Both the position numbers and the translations under genes were made by a program. Source: an uncultured Poribacteria bacterium (GTDB lineage Bacteria > Poribacteria > WGA-4E > WGA-3G). Taken from it: a stretch of DNA of 64,000 bases. The DNA lies in the NCBI GenBank assembly GCA_951828515.1, contig OX639992.1, forward strand, positions 3,450,217-3,514,216, given 5' to 3'. Of this stretch, positions 1 through 9,260 are shown in pieces. Below the pieces are notes generated by a model, which made no database searches, had not been told where the DNA came from, and saw only the letters and a list, made by a program, of their open reading frames with translations. Within the stretch, counting starts at the first letter, position 1, and every line of letters starts with the position of its first letter.

Positions 1-744
1 GAAGTCCCCATATTCGGCTTGGGAACTTGGCAACTCAAAGGCGGGCAGTGCGAACGCATCGTTAAAGAAGCCGTTGCATTGGGCTACACACATATCGACA
101 CGGCATGGATGTACCAAAACCAGCGCGAGATCGGGAAAGCACTCCGCGACATCTCTGTTGATCGCCAGGAAATCTTTCTGACCACCAAAATTTGGGGTAC
201 CCATCTCAGACATGCCGATGTTCTTTCGCAATTTGAGGAATGTCTGAGCGATTTACAGATGGATTACGTTGATCTGTTATTGATTCACCATCCGAGTGAT
301 TCTGTTCCGTTTGCCGAGCCTTTAGAGGCTTTCCACAAACTTCATGAAGCCGGTAGTGTCAAAAGTATCGGTATCAGCAATTTTAGCATCCCTCAGGTAG
401 AGGAGGCATGTGAAGTCTCCGAACTCCCGATTTGCACGAATCAGGTGGAATACCATGTGCGCAGAAACCGATCAGAATTGCGGGACTACTGCCATGGGCG
501 CGGTATTGTGATGACGGCACACCGTCCGCTTGCTGTTGGGGACCTTGCCGGTGATACAGTGCTGCGTAGCATTGGAGAAAACCACGGAAAGACTGCGGCA
601 CAGGTAGCACTCCGGTGGTTGGTGCAACAAGACATTATCACAATTCCCAAATCGGGTTCAGTGCCGCATTTGCGCGAGAATTTAGATGTTTTTGAATGGC
701 AATTGACTGACGAAGAGATGCATAGACTTGATACCGAAATGTAA
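1..744 (+). CDS. Aldo/keto reductase (5' end cut by window edge)
   Basis: NAD(P)H-dependent aldo/keto reductase of the (beta/alpha)8 barrel family, expected to reduce small aldehydes or ketones in the cytoplasm. The frame is open from base 1, where EVPIFGLGTWQL is the usual N-terminal strand of the family, so the true start lies upstream. Visible hallmarks are the catalytic Asp and Tyr region (HIDTAWMYQNQREIG), DLLLIHHP, the strand GSVKSIGISNF, and the NADP-binding segment ITIPKSGSVPHLRENL near the C-terminus. About 248 residues are visible against a usual 270-320, so only a few tens of residues are missing. The substrate cannot be told. The next gene on the same strand is 139 bases away across a dispersed leader repeat. 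Confidence 0.9.
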   Translation, partial: EVPIFGLGTWQLKGGQCERIVKEAVALGYTHIDTAWMYQNQREIGKALRDISVDRQEIFLTTKIWGTHLRHADVLSQFEECLSDLQMDYVDLLLIHHPSDSVPFAEPLEAFHKLHEAGSVKSIGISNFSIPQVEEACEVSELPICTNQVEYHVRRNRSELRDYCHGRGIVMTAHRPLAVGDLAGDTVLRSIGENHGKTAAQVALRWLVQQDIITIPKSGSVPHLRENLDVFEWQLTDEEMHRLDTEM

Positions 745-784
745 AATTAGCAGTCAGTTGTCGGTAAAGAGGTGTTTGTTAAAC

Positions 785-882
785 CTAAGCGCGTAGCCCG
801 TAAGCGTAGCGGAGGGCAGGTCTACGTAAAGGCACTTCAATTATCAAACCCACCTGACCGAACCGCAAGGTATAATTAAAAT
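785..882 (+). repeat. Dispersed hairpin-leader element, copy 1
   Basis: A segment with a GCCC...GGGC hairpin (GTAAGCGTAGCGGA core) ends in CCGCAAGGTATAATTAAAA, 2 bases before the ATG at 883. Related copies lie at 3700, 24903, 30448, 63104 and 63887, and a bare tail at 42368. The tail could act as a Shine-Dalgarno (AAGG) with an AU-rich spacer, or as a -10 box (TATAAT) that would start transcription at or next to the start codon. The hairpin core is shared with the copy at 63104, and the stretch CACCTGACCGAACCGCA is shared with the copy at 30448. Confidence 0.75.
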
Positions 883-2163
883 ATGAAATTTGGGCTGTTT
901 TATGAACATCAGATTCCCCGCCCGTGGCACGATGGAGCAGAGCATAAACTCTTCCAAGATGCGTTAGCACAAGTAGAATTGGCGGATACACTTGGATTCG
1001 ACTATATCTGGGAGGTTGAACACCATTTCCTTGAGGAGTATTCACATTCTTCAGCACCAGAGGTATTTCTCGCAGCGTGTAGCCAACGGACAACACAGAT
1101 TCGATTGGGACACGGTATAGTGCTGATGCCCCCGGCTTACAATCACCCGGCGCGTGTTGCCGAACGCATTGCCACACTTGACCTCGTTTCAAATGGACGT
1201 GTAGAATGGGGTACAGGGGAATCCGCCTCCCGTATGGAACTCGATGGGTTCAACGTTGATCCAAAATGTAAGCGTGAGATGTGGGCGGAATGCACACGTG
1301 AAACGGCGAAAATGATGTGCCAATCACCTTACGCAGGGTATGACGGACAGTATTTTTCGATGCCGACCCGCAACATCGTTCCGAAACCGTTACAGACACC
1401 ACATCCGCCACCGTGGGTAGCCTGTTCCAGCCGCGATAGCCTTCGATACGCTGCCAGATATGGACTCGGCGCGTTAACCTTTGCATTTGTCGATGCAAAC
1501 GAAGCAAAATTTTGGGTGGAAGAGTATTATGAGATTTTCGAGAAAGAGTGTGAACCCTTGACGCAGCGGGTGAATCCAAACATCGCTATGGTATCAGGTT
1601 TTTCGTGCCATGATGACGAAGAGACTGCTATCGCTCGCGGTTTAGACGGTTTGCGCTTCTTCCGATTTGGGCTCGCGCACTACTATCATAACGGCTCGCA
1701 GATACCGGGGGAAACCGATATTTGGCAGTTATATAAACAGACACCGCAGGATCCAGCTGAAGGTAGAGCAGGGATCGGCACACCGGATCAAGTCCGTGAG
1801 CACTTAGAGATAATGGAAGCCGCCGGCGTGGACCAAGTTGTCTTCATCCAGCAGGCTGGCGCGAACCGTCATGAGGACATAATGGAATCATTAGAACTCT
1901 TTGCGGAGCGAGTACTCCCAGATTTCAAAGCGCGAGACACAGCACACGTTGCTAAGAAAAACGAACGATTCGCTGAAGCAACTGAGAGAGCGGAAGGACG
2001 AAAACCGGCTTTGATGTCTCTCGACGAGCTCCCGATTGTGGATTCTTATCCGGTTCTCAAGCGGAAATTAGAGGAAAAAACGGAAGAAGCGAATAACAGC
2101 GAGATGAGTGAGGATGGTGAGAAGTTTTTGTTGTCAATTGAGGGTGGCAAGCGAGTAACGTAG
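883..2163 (+). CDS. LLM-class flavin-dependent oxidoreductase
   Basis: Luciferase-like monooxygenase family protein (426 aa), a TIM-barrel enzyme that uses reduced FMN or F420 to oxidise an organic substrate. The N-terminus MKFGLFYEHQIPRPW, the block GFDYIWEVEHHFLEEYSHSSAPEVFLAA, the RIRLGHGIVLMPP-type strand (here QIRLGHGIVLMPP), NHPARVAERIATLDLVSNGRVEWGTGE and the C-terminal GTPDQVREHLEIMEAAGVDQVVF are characteristic. The last 90 residues (Lys/Glu-rich, after LPDFKARD) extend beyond the usual barrel and look disordered. The start is the ATG directly after the leader element. The next gene begins about 40 bases downstream on the same strand. Substrate unknown. Confidence 0.9.
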   Translation: MKFGLFYEHQIPRPWHDGAEHKLFQDALAQVELADTLGFDYIWEVEHHFLEEYSHSSAPEVFLAACSQRTTQIRLGHGIVLMPPAYNHPARVAERIATLDLVSNGRVEWGTGESASRMELDGFNVDPKCKREMWAECTRETAKMMCQSPYAGYDGQYFSMPTRNIVPKPLQTPHPPPWVACSSRDSLRYAARYGLGALTFAFVDANEAKFWVEEYYEIFEKECEPLTQRVNPNIAMVSGFSCHDDEETAIARGLDGLRFFRFGLAHYYHNGSQIPGETDIWQLYKQTPQDPAEGRAGIGTPDQVREHLEIMEAAGVDQVVFIQQAGANRHEDIMESLELFAERVLPDFKARDTAHVAKKNERFAEATERAEGRKPALMSLDELPIVDSYPVLKRKLEEKTEEANNSEMSEDGEKFLLSIEGGKRVT

Positions 2164-2205
2164 TGAACCTTCGTGTTGGCAGAGCGGGCATACAAGGTTA
2201 TCGAC

Positions 2206-3633
2206 ATGAAAGACGTATTGGTAATCGACGACGACGAAAAGATCTGTTGGGCTTTCGAGCAATTCTTAGAGAGTGAAGGCTACCGTCCCAGCACTGCAAA
2301 CAATGCTGAGGAAGGTTTGCGCCGCATTGCAACTGACAATCCGGATGTTGTCTTACTTGATGTGAAATTACCGGGGATGAGTGGTCTGGAGGCGTTAGAT
2401 GAAATTAAGGTGCGCCATCCGTGGGTAATTGTGATTATTATTACGGCTTATGACGATGTAGAGACAACCATAGAGGCAATGCGTTTACAGGCGTTCGATT
2501 TCGTCCCAAAACCGATCGATCTGGATATCGTCAAGAGTGTTCTGGAACGTGCATTCCGGACACAATCTGTCCGAAGCACTTTGCCTGTGGAAACAGCAGA
2601 CGAGTCACCAACTGCGCAGAGTGGACACCGATTAGTTGGAAAGAGCAGCCAGATGCGCGAAATCTACAAACTCATCGGGATTATGGCGAGCAATACGATG
2701 ACTGTGCTGATTGAAGGTGAAACAGGAACAGGCAAGGATCTGGTTGCCCGCGCGATCCACACAGGGAGTACCCGGAAGGAATCGCCATTCGTCCCTGTTG
2801 ATTGTGGAGCGCTTCCGGATGAACTCTTAGAGAGTGAACTGTTTGGGTACGAAGCCGGAGCGTTCACAGGCGCGAAAAGGGAGGGCAAACCCGGACGATT
2901 TGAATTGGCTAATGGCGGTACACTTTTCCTTGATGAAGTCGGCAATATGACGCCAGCATTGCAGGTGAAATTGCTTCGTGCTTTGCAAACACAAGAGATC
3001 GAACGGTTAGGTGGAACTCGGCGGCTTAAAGTGGATGTACGGGTCATTGCTGCAACGAATCAGGAACTCAGTGAAATGGTGAAGCGGGGGCAGTTCCGTG
3101 AAGATCTCTACTACCGTTTCAAGCGTATCGCGCTCCATCTTCCACCGTTGCGGGAACGCCAAGAGGATATTCCGCTACTGATTACACATTTCCTGAAACT
3201 TGCTCAAGAGGAACTCGGTAAACCGATTTGGGGTATCTCCGAAGAAGGAATGAAATTGCTGCAAGACTATCCATGGCCCGGCAACGTTCGTGAGTTGGAA
3301 AACTGCCTTAGAAGTGCGGCGACGCTTTGTCGGGCAGACGTAATTCTTCCAGATGATCTGCCGCCAGAAATCCAAACAGGACATCAGATGGATGCTACCA
3401 GTCCCTCACAGTTGGAAATGTCCCTCAAATCTGTTTTACAAGACGTTACAAAAGAGGCGATCACACAAGGGAAGCGGGAACTTTACGCGGAGGTTGTTGC
3501 GCTGTTGGATAAATCACTCATTGAACTGGTGTTAGATGAATTTTCGGGTAACCACAGTAAGACAGCAGACTTGCTCGGCATGAGTCGGACGACTCTTTTG
3601 AAGAAGATTAAACAGAGCAATAGTGATTTTTAA
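2206..3633 (+). CDS. Sigma-54-dependent response regulator (NtrC family)
   Basis: Two-component response regulator and bacterial enhancer-binding protein of 475 aa. The receiver domain (1-120) has the acidic pair D8/D9, phospho-acceptor D52 in VVLLDVKLPG, T80 and K102. The AAA+ domain has Walker A GETGTGKD (171-178), an intact GAFTGA sigma-54 contact loop (218-223) and Walker B LFLDEV (240-245). A Fis-type helix-turn-helix lies at the end (SKTADLLGMSRTTLLKKI). I place the start at ATG 2206, which has AAGG 8 bases upstream and gives the normal receiver N-terminus MKDVLVIDDDEK; an in-frame GTG at 2173 is less likely. No partner histidine kinase is adjacent. Targets are unknown. Confidence 0.93.
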   Translation: MKDVLVIDDDEKICWAFEQFLESEGYRPSTANNAEEGLRRIATDNPDVVLLDVKLPGMSGLEALDEIKVRHPWVIVIIITAYDDVETTIEAMRLQAFDFVPKPIDLDIVKSVLERAFRTQSVRSTLPVETADESPTAQSGHRLVGKSSQMREIYKLIGIMASNTMTVLIEGETGTGKDLVARAIHTGSTRKESPFVPVDCGALPDELLESELFGYEAGAFTGAKREGKPGRFELANGGTLFLDEVGNMTPALQVKLLRALQTQEIERLGGTRRLKVDVRVIAATNQELSEMVKRGQFREDLYYRFKRIALHLPPLRERQEDIPLLITHFLKLAQEELGKPIWGISEEGMKLLQDYPWPGNVRELENCLRSAATLCRADVILPDDLPPEIQTGHQMDATSPSQLEMSLKSVLQDVTKEAITQGKRELYAEVVALLDKSLIELVLDEFSGNHSKTADLLGMSRTTLLKKIKQSNSDF

Positions 3634-3699
3634 TGGATGGACCACTTCAAATCCACATTATTTTACCGCGAGGACTTTGATAAAAATATTCAACGAAAT

Positions 3700-3809
3700 C
3701 GGTAGCCTGCAACATCGGCGCAGGCGGATTTGAGAAACGCGCTTCAAAGGCATAACGACCCTAATTTCTCCGCAAGGTATAATTAAAATCTCCGCAAGGT
3801 ATAATTAAA
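3700..3809 (+). repeat. Dispersed hairpin-leader element, copy 2, with tandem tail
   Basis: Hairpin TAGCCTGCAACA...GCAGGC is followed by GGATTTGAGAAACG and then the tail CTCCGCAAGGTATAATTAAAAT. The 22-base tail is perfectly duplicated in tandem (3768-3789 and 3790-3811), the second copy running into the ATG of the GDPD gene. The TATAAT of the second copy ends 4 bases before the ATG. The exact duplication implies recent slippage or element activity. Confidence 0.75.
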
Positions 3810-4517
3810 ATGATTCGGATTGCACACCGTGGGGCATCGGGAATTGCCCCAGAAAATACGCTCGTGGCATTCAAAAAAGCAATCGAAATCGGTGTAGATG
3901 CGGTTGAACTTGATTTACACGGGACAGTCGATGGCGAAGTCGTCGTGATACACGATACCTCTTTGGATCGAACGACGAACCACCGCGGATGGGTCAATCA
4001 AACCGCTTTAGAAACAATTAAGCGTGCCGATGCTGGCGGATGGTTTGCTCCCGAATTTGTGGGTGAACCGGTGCCGACGCTCGCAGAAGCACTGGAATGC
4101 ATTGCAAAACAGACAATTGCGGTTTTAGAAATTAAAGATCCTTTGATAGCAGAAGCAGTCGTCGCGAAAATCCGAGAAACCCATACACAAGATATCGCCG
4201 TTATAATTTCCTTCCATACCACTGTTTTACAGACTGTTCGTTCATTGGAACCTCGCATTCCAACAGGATGGCTCATTGGGAATCACAACAACCACGCCTC
4301 TCCTGTGCAGTTGTGTCAGCAATTGGGCGAACTCGGCTGTAGTCTACTAAATGTCAACCACCAGTTAATTACAGCGGAGTTCGCCTACGAAATCCGGCGG
4401 CGCGGTATCGCACTCTGGTGTTGGACTGTCGACGACCTCTCCCGTATGCGCGAAATGCAGGCATTCGGTGTGCAAGGTATCACCTCAAATTACCCTGAAC
4501 GTTTCGGCGAAGTTTAG
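3810..4517 (+). CDS. Glycerophosphodiester phosphodiesterase
   Basis: GDPD/UgpQ-type enzyme (235 aa) that hydrolyses glycerophosphodiesters to sn-glycerol 3-phosphate and an alcohol. The whole family signature is present: HRGASGIAPENTLVAFKKA with the catalytic His and metal ligands, VELDLHGTVDGEVVVIHD with ExD and the second catalytic His, and LDRTT. The C-terminal strand reads GIALWCWTVDD. There is no signal peptide, so it is likely cytoplasmic. The start ATG overlaps the last base pair of the tandem leader tail. It is convergent with the next gene, whose stop lies 34 bases away, leaving little room for terminators. Confidence 0.93.
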   Translation: MIRIAHRGASGIAPENTLVAFKKAIEIGVDAVELDLHGTVDGEVVVIHDTSLDRTTNHRGWVNQTALETIKRADAGGWFAPEFVGEPVPTLAEALECIAKQTIAVLEIKDPLIAEAVVAKIRETHTQDIAVIISFHTTVLQTVRSLEPRIPTGWLIGNHNNHASPVQLCQQLGELGCSLLNVNHQLITAEFAYEIRRRGIALWCWTVDDLSRMREMQAFGVQGITSNYPERFGEV

Positions 4518-4551
4518 CATCTGCTTGCAACACATATATCTTCCGACTGGA

Positions 4552-5496
4552 CTATAGAGATCTCAATCGGAGGGTATTACTGCTCGGATCGGATTCCACG
4601 GCATCTGCGTTGATATAGAATTCTGCGGTATTGCCAGGGATTAATCCGTCTACTTGAATCGTTATCTGTGAAGATGTAGTTTCAACGGCGAATTGAACAC
4701 CACGACGGCCATCGAATCCCTCGGTTCGTGTAAAGTTCTTTATCTGAAGGTCTCTTTGGTTGTCCCGTCTTATCCGCACCCCTTCTACAACCCTGATGTC
4801 CGTATTCCTGAGCCTACGATTTACTTGGCTGAATGAGTCGGGGTAGTATACTTGGATAATCCAACCGTCCGGGATATTGGCATTGTTGTTACTATTGCCC
4901 CATACTCCGCCATCAGATGGCAGTTGAATCTTTCCCGCATCTACTAATTCCTGAACAAGTTGGCTGGTGTCCATTCCCCTTTCCGCATATAAGATGGGCT
5001 GACCTTCATAATGAAATACATAAGTAAGGCTCGTTGGATGAACGTGGACAATGGGGCCATCGCTATCGCCTGACCCATCAGGTGCGCCTTCTCCCACAAG
5101 TTTTATGCAAACTGAATCAAATCCATCTTGAACGCAGGCGGCACTCTCATCAGCCGATTCAAGGAACCGTTCTACATCTCTAACTTTTAGTATCGGACCC
5201 GTATAAGGGACATCAGAACAACCGATTATGCCGAGTAGTACAATTAGGATACCACCGATCAATCTTAACGATAAAGGCGCGGTTTTTCTCACTGTTTCAA
5301 AACCCATTGCTGTTATTGACTGTATGAGGTTGGTAGAGGTGGTGTGCGAGGTATTAAAACGAACGACCGACTCACTTTCGTGCGGATTCACCTTGGCGCG
5401 CTGAACACCTTTGAGCCTTATCAATGTATCCGTCCCTGTTTTAGTGCGAAGCTGACAGAATATATCACTAAATTTTAATTTTATCTTTGTCATCAA
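4552..5496 (-). CDS. HMA-like domain fused to a lipoprotein
   Basis: A 314-residue protein with two parts. Residues 2-69 align without gaps to the stand-alone HMA protein at 15226-15432 (31 of 68 identical by hand), but only the first metal-binding Cys is kept; the second is Arg. A hydrophobic segment then ends in a lipobox (GIIGC) followed by SDVPYTGPIL. From there on it is paralogous to the N-terminal parts of the lipoproteins at 12925 and 14118 (CxxPYTGPxL, VxDVxRxLxS, CxQxGxDSxCxK, IxHxH, YxFxYEGQ). The collagen-like stretch of those paralogues is replaced by GEGAPDGSGDSDG. If translated whole, the signal segment would be internal, about residues 75-95, which is unusual for secretion. An internal start at the lipobox signal is possible. 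Confidence 0.75.
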   Translation of the reverse strand: MMTKIKLKFSDIFCQLRTKTGTDTLIRLKGVQRAKVNPHESESVVRFNTSHTTSTNLIQSITAMGFETVRKTAPLSLRLIGGILIVLLGIIGCSDVPYTGPILKVRDVERFLESADESAACVQDGFDSVCIKLVGEGAPDGSGDSDGPIVHVHPTSLTYVFHYEGQPILYAERGMDTSQLVQELVDAGKIQLPSDGGVWGNSNNNANIPDGWIIQVYYPDSFSQVNRRLRNTDIRVVEGVRIRRDNQRDLQIKNFTRTEGFDGRRGVQFAVETTSSQITIQVDGLIPGNTAEFYINADAVESDPSSNTLRLRSL

Positions 5497-5719
5497 GTTA
5501 TTCCTTTGCTGGAAAAGTGTGTTCGCACGAATGGCGCATCCGGAACGCGAATGAGTTAATTTGTAGCCAATTGTGGTGAATTATCAAAATAATACCATTT
5601 CTGAATAAACGCTCCTCATTAACGAAAACCCGGTTTGTAGTAGCGCAATTCATTGCGCTCTTGCGTGCGGAAACTTTTAATGCGTTTCAAAACCACTGAA
5701 ATGCGAATTTATTTTTCAG

Positions 5720-5827
5720 ATTTGGTATAAGTTTACATTTCAATAGAAGCGAAAACCCCACCCCGCTGGCGAGGTTTCCTAACCTCGCCAATCTTCTGGT
5801 GTATAAGTAATTCTATAATTCACCATA
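5720..5827. mobile_element. Degenerate MITE with GGCGAGGTT hairpin
   Basis: The centre is a perfect hairpin, GGCGAGGTT/TCCT/AACCTCGCC (5769-5790), followed by GTGTATAAGTAATTCTATAATTCACCATA. The same centre and right flank occur at 12513 and 61498. The left terminal repeat is decayed, so boundaries are approximate. Confidence 0.55.
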
Positions 5828-6015
5828 AATGTTTTCCGCCGAAAGTTTCCTGCGATATGCCCTATTATACATGTCTGTTTCTGTATAAACCCAAATAGTA
5901 GTCTATCAACGTGCCTTGACTTAAGTGCGTCGCTCGGGTTAAACAGGGTATAAACGATCCCGAAAATGTGGCTTTCTATTGAGGTTTCAGTTTATCCGTA
6001 TTCCTAAATCAAACA

Positions 6016-6062
6016 AAACCCAACACTTCATAGTAAACGATTGGTACTGCTGTTGGGTTTCA
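6016..6062 (-). terminator. Probable terminator downstream of the flippase gene
   Basis: AAACCCAACA pairs with TGTTGGGTTT around a 25-base loop; on the minus strand the stem is followed by TTGTTTGATTT. It lies 126 bases past the stop of the minus-strand gene at 6188. A hairpin with the same arms occurs at 53649-53697, so it may also be a dispersed repeat. Confidence 0.5.
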
Positions 6063-6187
6063 CTAACTGGTGTACGTGGAGCGGACAATTTAAGAAGAGA
6101 CTGCCTCGCCGGTTCATCAGTCGGTGTGCAACTGGAAGGGATCTGCACCAAAGTTTAGGCGTTGCTTGACAAGCGCAAAGTCTATAA

Positions 6188-7555
6188 TTATCTCCGTCGC
6201 CAGAACATAAATGCAATGTATACGAGAATCGGATAAGACAATAACGCTGTTGACCAAGCGATTCCCTCTAACCCCCAATATTGCATGAAGACCCAATTGA
6301 GAAAGGGATTTAGAATAAGCCTGATAAGTGTTGCCGCGACAACGGTTCGGTGTGCCCGACGTGCGAGATGTGCACGGATTAGCAAACGACTGATTAAACG
6401 CGGGAGCATTCCTAATAGATAGATGCCGAGCAGAGACGCTATATGTGCCTGTCCCACCTCGGACAACTCACCATGTCCATACAATAGGGTAACAATGTCC
6501 GCTCGGAAAAGGTATAGGCACATCAGAAACGGTACCATCAGGATGAGTAACACAACGACACTTTGACCGACACTGCGCTGTAACTGTGTTCCTGTAGGAG
6601 GGAACTCCGATTCCCGACCTGTTCTTAAACGCTTTTCAGGTTGGGAATCCGGGGACGATATCTTTGACCAATGCGACAGTAAGACTGGCAGCGTTACACC
6701 CGTGAGTGTTTCAGGAATGGCGCACAGACGAAGCGCGTAATCCAATTTCGAGACGGAACTTGCTCCGAGTGTACTCGCCATGCCTCTATCGACGACAGGG
6801 TTTAACCCGTCTGAGATCGCTGCGCCCATCATTAGTAGACATTGCCGCAGGAATTGTGTCGTGTAGGATGTCGTCTGCCAACTGAGTCTAAGATGAAGCG
6901 GAGATAGATTCAGGACAGTACAGCATCGTCGAAATAGGAGAAGCAATTGGAAAAGTTCGCCGATGATCAGGGCAAGCGGTATGCTAAACCACGTCAGGAA
7001 CGGCTTGCACAGGTATATAACGCAGATGACAAGGATAGCACGGAGTCCTTGCACAATGACCGGTAGATGAAAGGCTTGATAGGTGTCTAAGATTGCCTTG
7101 AGCATCCAGCGGGCTGCGGCGATGATCGCGAAGCAGAGGAATCCACACACAATGCCGATTGTCGTAGAGAGTGGAAGCCCCGCGCTCGGTAGAAAAAGTT
7201 GGGAAACCACCCATGAAAGGAAGACAAGGAGGCAGCAGAGTCCCGGCATGAATATGATATATTGGGAAAAAATGGATTGTACACAACGTTGTGCCTCTGT
7301 TTCGCCTTTCGCACGGGCGTCAGCTAACATCGGGACGAGGACGGAATAGGCGGAAGCGGCACTGAGTAATTCTATCAGGAATACGGCGATGCCCCAGTAG
7401 TAGTAGATAAAATCCATTTCTGCTGGGTCACCGAACCAATTGGCGAGAACGACGTAGATGAGAAGCGTCCCCGCACGTCCAATCAGACTCAGCGGTGTAA
7501 TAATAAGGACATTCTTGAGGAGGGAGGCTTGGGACTGGGGTGCATGAGTGGACAT
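6188..7555 (-). CDS. MurJ-like lipid flippase (MOP superfamily)
   Basis: Integral membrane protein (455 aa) with about 12-14 hydrophobic segments, of the MviN/MurJ branch of the MOP exporter superfamily, whose members flip lipid-linked peptidoglycan or glycan precursors across the inner membrane. Supporting features are the N-terminal segment LLKNVLIITPLSLIGRAGTLLIYVVLANWFG, the loop YSVLVPMLADARAKGETEAQR, and late helices containing YLLGMLPRLISRLLIRAHLARRAHRTVVAATLI. It is shorter than typical MurJ (about 500 aa) and the sequence is divergent, so a role in other polyprenol-linked sugars is possible. It follows proA with 5 bases between them and is probably cotranscribed. Confidence 0.75.
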   Translation of the reverse strand: MSTHAPQSQASLLKNVLIITPLSLIGRAGTLLIYVVLANWFGDPAEMDFIYYYWGIAVFLIELLSAASAYSVLVPMLADARAKGETEAQRCVQSIFSQYIIFMPGLCCLLVFLSWVVSQLFLPSAGLPLSTTIGIVCGFLCFAIIAAARWMLKAILDTYQAFHLPVIVQGLRAILVICVIYLCKPFLTWFSIPLALIIGELFQLLLLFRRCCTVLNLSPLHLRLSWQTTSYTTQFLRQCLLMMGAAISDGLNPVVDRGMASTLGASSVSKLDYALRLCAIPETLTGVTLPVLLSHWSKISSPDSQPEKRLRTGRESEFPPTGTQLQRSVGQSVVVLLILMVPFLMCLYLFRADIVTLLYGHGELSEVGQAHIASLLGIYLLGMLPRLISRLLIRAHLARRAHRTVVAATLIRLILNPFLNWVFMQYWGLEGIAWSTALLSYPILVYIAFMFWRRR

Positions 7556-7560
7556 GACAC

Positions 7561-8823
7561 CTACTCACGCACTTGACCGTCTCCGTAGACGATATACTTA
7601 TAAGTCGTCAACCCTTCAAGTCCCATCGGTCCACGAGAGTGGAGTTTTTGTGTGCTAATGCCGACCTCGGCACCTAATCCAAATTCGTAGCCGTCAGTGA
7701 AGACAGTGCTGGCGTTGACGTAGACTGCGGCGGAGTCCACCTCTTTGAGAAACCGTTGCGCCGCGCTGTAACTTTCGGTGATAATCGCATCGGAATGATG
7801 CGAACCGTAAGTTTCAATGTGGTCGATTGCGGTGTCCATGTCATCTACAACTCGAATGGATAAGATATAATCGAGGTACTCTGTCCGCCAATCTTCTTCG
7901 GTTGCGGGTTTCGCAGTGCGATAAATCTGCTGTGTTCGTTCACATCCACGGATTTCAACATCTGCCCCCTGTAACTTGTCGCAGAAAATAGGGAGGAATT
8001 TCTCGGCGACATCCGTATGAACAAGGAGTGTCTCTACGGCATTGCAGACAGCAACCTTGTAGCCAACTTTCGCATTCATGCAGATCTGGGTTGCCATATC
8101 AAGATCGGCGGCTGCGTCGACATAGATATGACAAATACCGTCGGCATGCCCTAACACCGGGACATCGGATTCTTTCATTAAAAACTGGACGAATTCGTTG
8201 CTGCCACGTGGTATAACGAGATCAACGTAATCTGGCAATCGGATGAGTTCATAGACGGCTTGCCGGTCGGTCGTGTTAACGAACTGGATAGCATCTGGCA
8301 CGCCTTCTGCAGCGGCGGTCTTGCTGAGGATGTCCGCGAGCATCGCGTTGGAGTTAATGGCTTCGGAACCGCCCCGGAGGATAACCCCGTTTCCGGACTT
8401 GATGCAGAGTGCTGATACCTCAACAGTAACATCCGGACGCGACTCATATACCACAGCGACGACACCGATAGGCACACGGACTGTGCCAATTTTGAGACCA
8501 TTGGGACGTTCTCCCATACTGATGACCGCGCCAATCGGATCCGGGAGAGCAGCGACTTGACGAAGATTGTCCACCATTCGTTCAATCTTCTGGTCGTCCA
8601 ATAGGAGACGTTGCATGAGTGGTGCAGCGAGTCCGGTTTTTTCGCCGTGTTCGAGATCAATGCGATTTGCGTGCTGAATTTTATCTTTGGAATTCTGCAG
8701 GCTTTCAGCCATCGCTAAAAGCGCGTGGTTTCGGACATCAGCGGAACTTCGTGATAAAACGCGCATTGCCGATTTTGCCTTTTTCGCCTGCGATTGAATC
8801 AATTCTTGGATGTTTCCGTTCAT
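7561..8823 (-). CDS. proA: Glutamate-5-semialdehyde dehydrogenase
   Basis: Gamma-glutamyl phosphate reductase (420 aa), the NADPH-dependent second step of proline synthesis from glutamate. Family-specific blocks are IGVVAVVYESRPDVTVEVSALCIKSGN, VILRGGSEAINSN, the catalytic Cys region KVAVCNAVETLLVHT, and the C-terminal GLGAEVGISTQKLHSRGPMGLEGLTTYKYIVYGDGQ. Length matches the family. SD-like AAGG lies a few bases before the ATG. The gene is normally adjacent to proB, but here a 1-kb block of repeats and a transposase relic separates the two. Confidence 0.97.
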   Translation of the reverse strand: MNGNIQELIQSQAKKAKSAMRVLSRSSADVRNHALLAMAESLQNSKDKIQHANRIDLEHGEKTGLAAPLMQRLLLDDQKIERMVDNLRQVAALPDPIGAVISMGERPNGLKIGTVRVPIGVVAVVYESRPDVTVEVSALCIKSGNGVILRGGSEAINSNAMLADILSKTAAAEGVPDAIQFVNTTDRQAVYELIRLPDYVDLVIPRGSNEFVQFLMKESDVPVLGHADGICHIYVDAAADLDMATQICMNAKVGYKVAVCNAVETLLVHTDVAEKFLPIFCDKLQGADVEIRGCERTQQIYRTAKPATEEDWRTEYLDYILSIRVVDDMDTAIDHIETYGSHHSDAIITESYSAAQRFLKEVDSAAVYVNASTVFTDGYEFGLGAEVGISTQKLHSRGPMGLEGLTTYKYIVYGDGQVRE

Positions 8824-8878
8824 GGTGTTCCTTTTAGAGGTCGCCGTAAGTAGACGGTAATTGAAAATGCTGATTGGT

Positions 8879-8908
8879 ACTATAACATAAGTCTTGGAAA
8901 ATTTTCAA
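8879..8908 (-). promoter_or_regulatory. Candidate sigma-70 promoter for proA
   Basis: On the minus strand TTGAAA (8908-8903) and TATAGT (8884-8879) are 18 bases apart, about 55 bases upstream of the proA start. It would allow proA to be transcribed independently of obg-proB, consistent with the intervening repeat block. Confidence 0.45.
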
Positions 8909-8986
8909 TGGAATTGCACAGCCAAATTCTATTGGAAAAAGGTGTGGGCCATCCTGTGAAGTTAGAAATACCCGTACATTGCAGAG

Positions 8987-9239
8987 TTATCTTCTGGGAG
9001 ATTCGAGCGGTGCTTCCAGATCAAAGACGTACTTTGCATCGTAGGAGATATTGAAACGTTTCAGAAACTCAAGATATTCCTCATGGAAGGTCTGTCGAGA
9101 ATGATGTTCTTCCTGATTCTCAATGTAAGTAGCGACGGTATTTAACTGGGAGCGAGAATAGCTGAACGCGCCAAAACCTTCCTGCCACTGGAATTTTCCG
9201 GTGATCCAATCCTTCCGATTTATCTCTTTTGGGTGTTTC
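8987..9239 (-). pseudogene. 3' fragment of a Y1 (IS200/REP-associated) transposase
   Basis: Reading the minus strand from 9239 to the TAA at 8987 gives about 83 residues in one frame, including DWITGKFQWQEGFGAFSYS, VATYIENQEEHH and FHEEYLEFLKRF. These are the C-terminal landmarks of the single-Tyr HUH transposases of the IS200/REP-associated class. The N-terminal part with the HUH motif is gone; upstream sequence changes abruptly into the REP-like array. It therefore cannot encode an active enzyme. Confidence 0.8.
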
Positions 9240-9260
9240 GGTTTTGTGTTTTCAGGTTTT

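Larger units (their letters stand above)
5497..6187. other. Intergenic region of repeat remnants
   Basis: No convincing gene. It contains a TAGTAGCGCAATTCATTGCG fragment near 5638 that matches the interior of the MITE at 15098, a degenerate copy of the GGCGAGG-hairpin MITE (5720-5827) and a probable terminator hairpin (6016-6062). The remainder shows nothing recognisable. Confidence 0.6.

Noticed and set aside
6028-6216. A 62-residue minus-strand frame overlapping the flippase 3' end
   Set aside because: Overlaps the terminator hairpin and the flippase gene without independent support.
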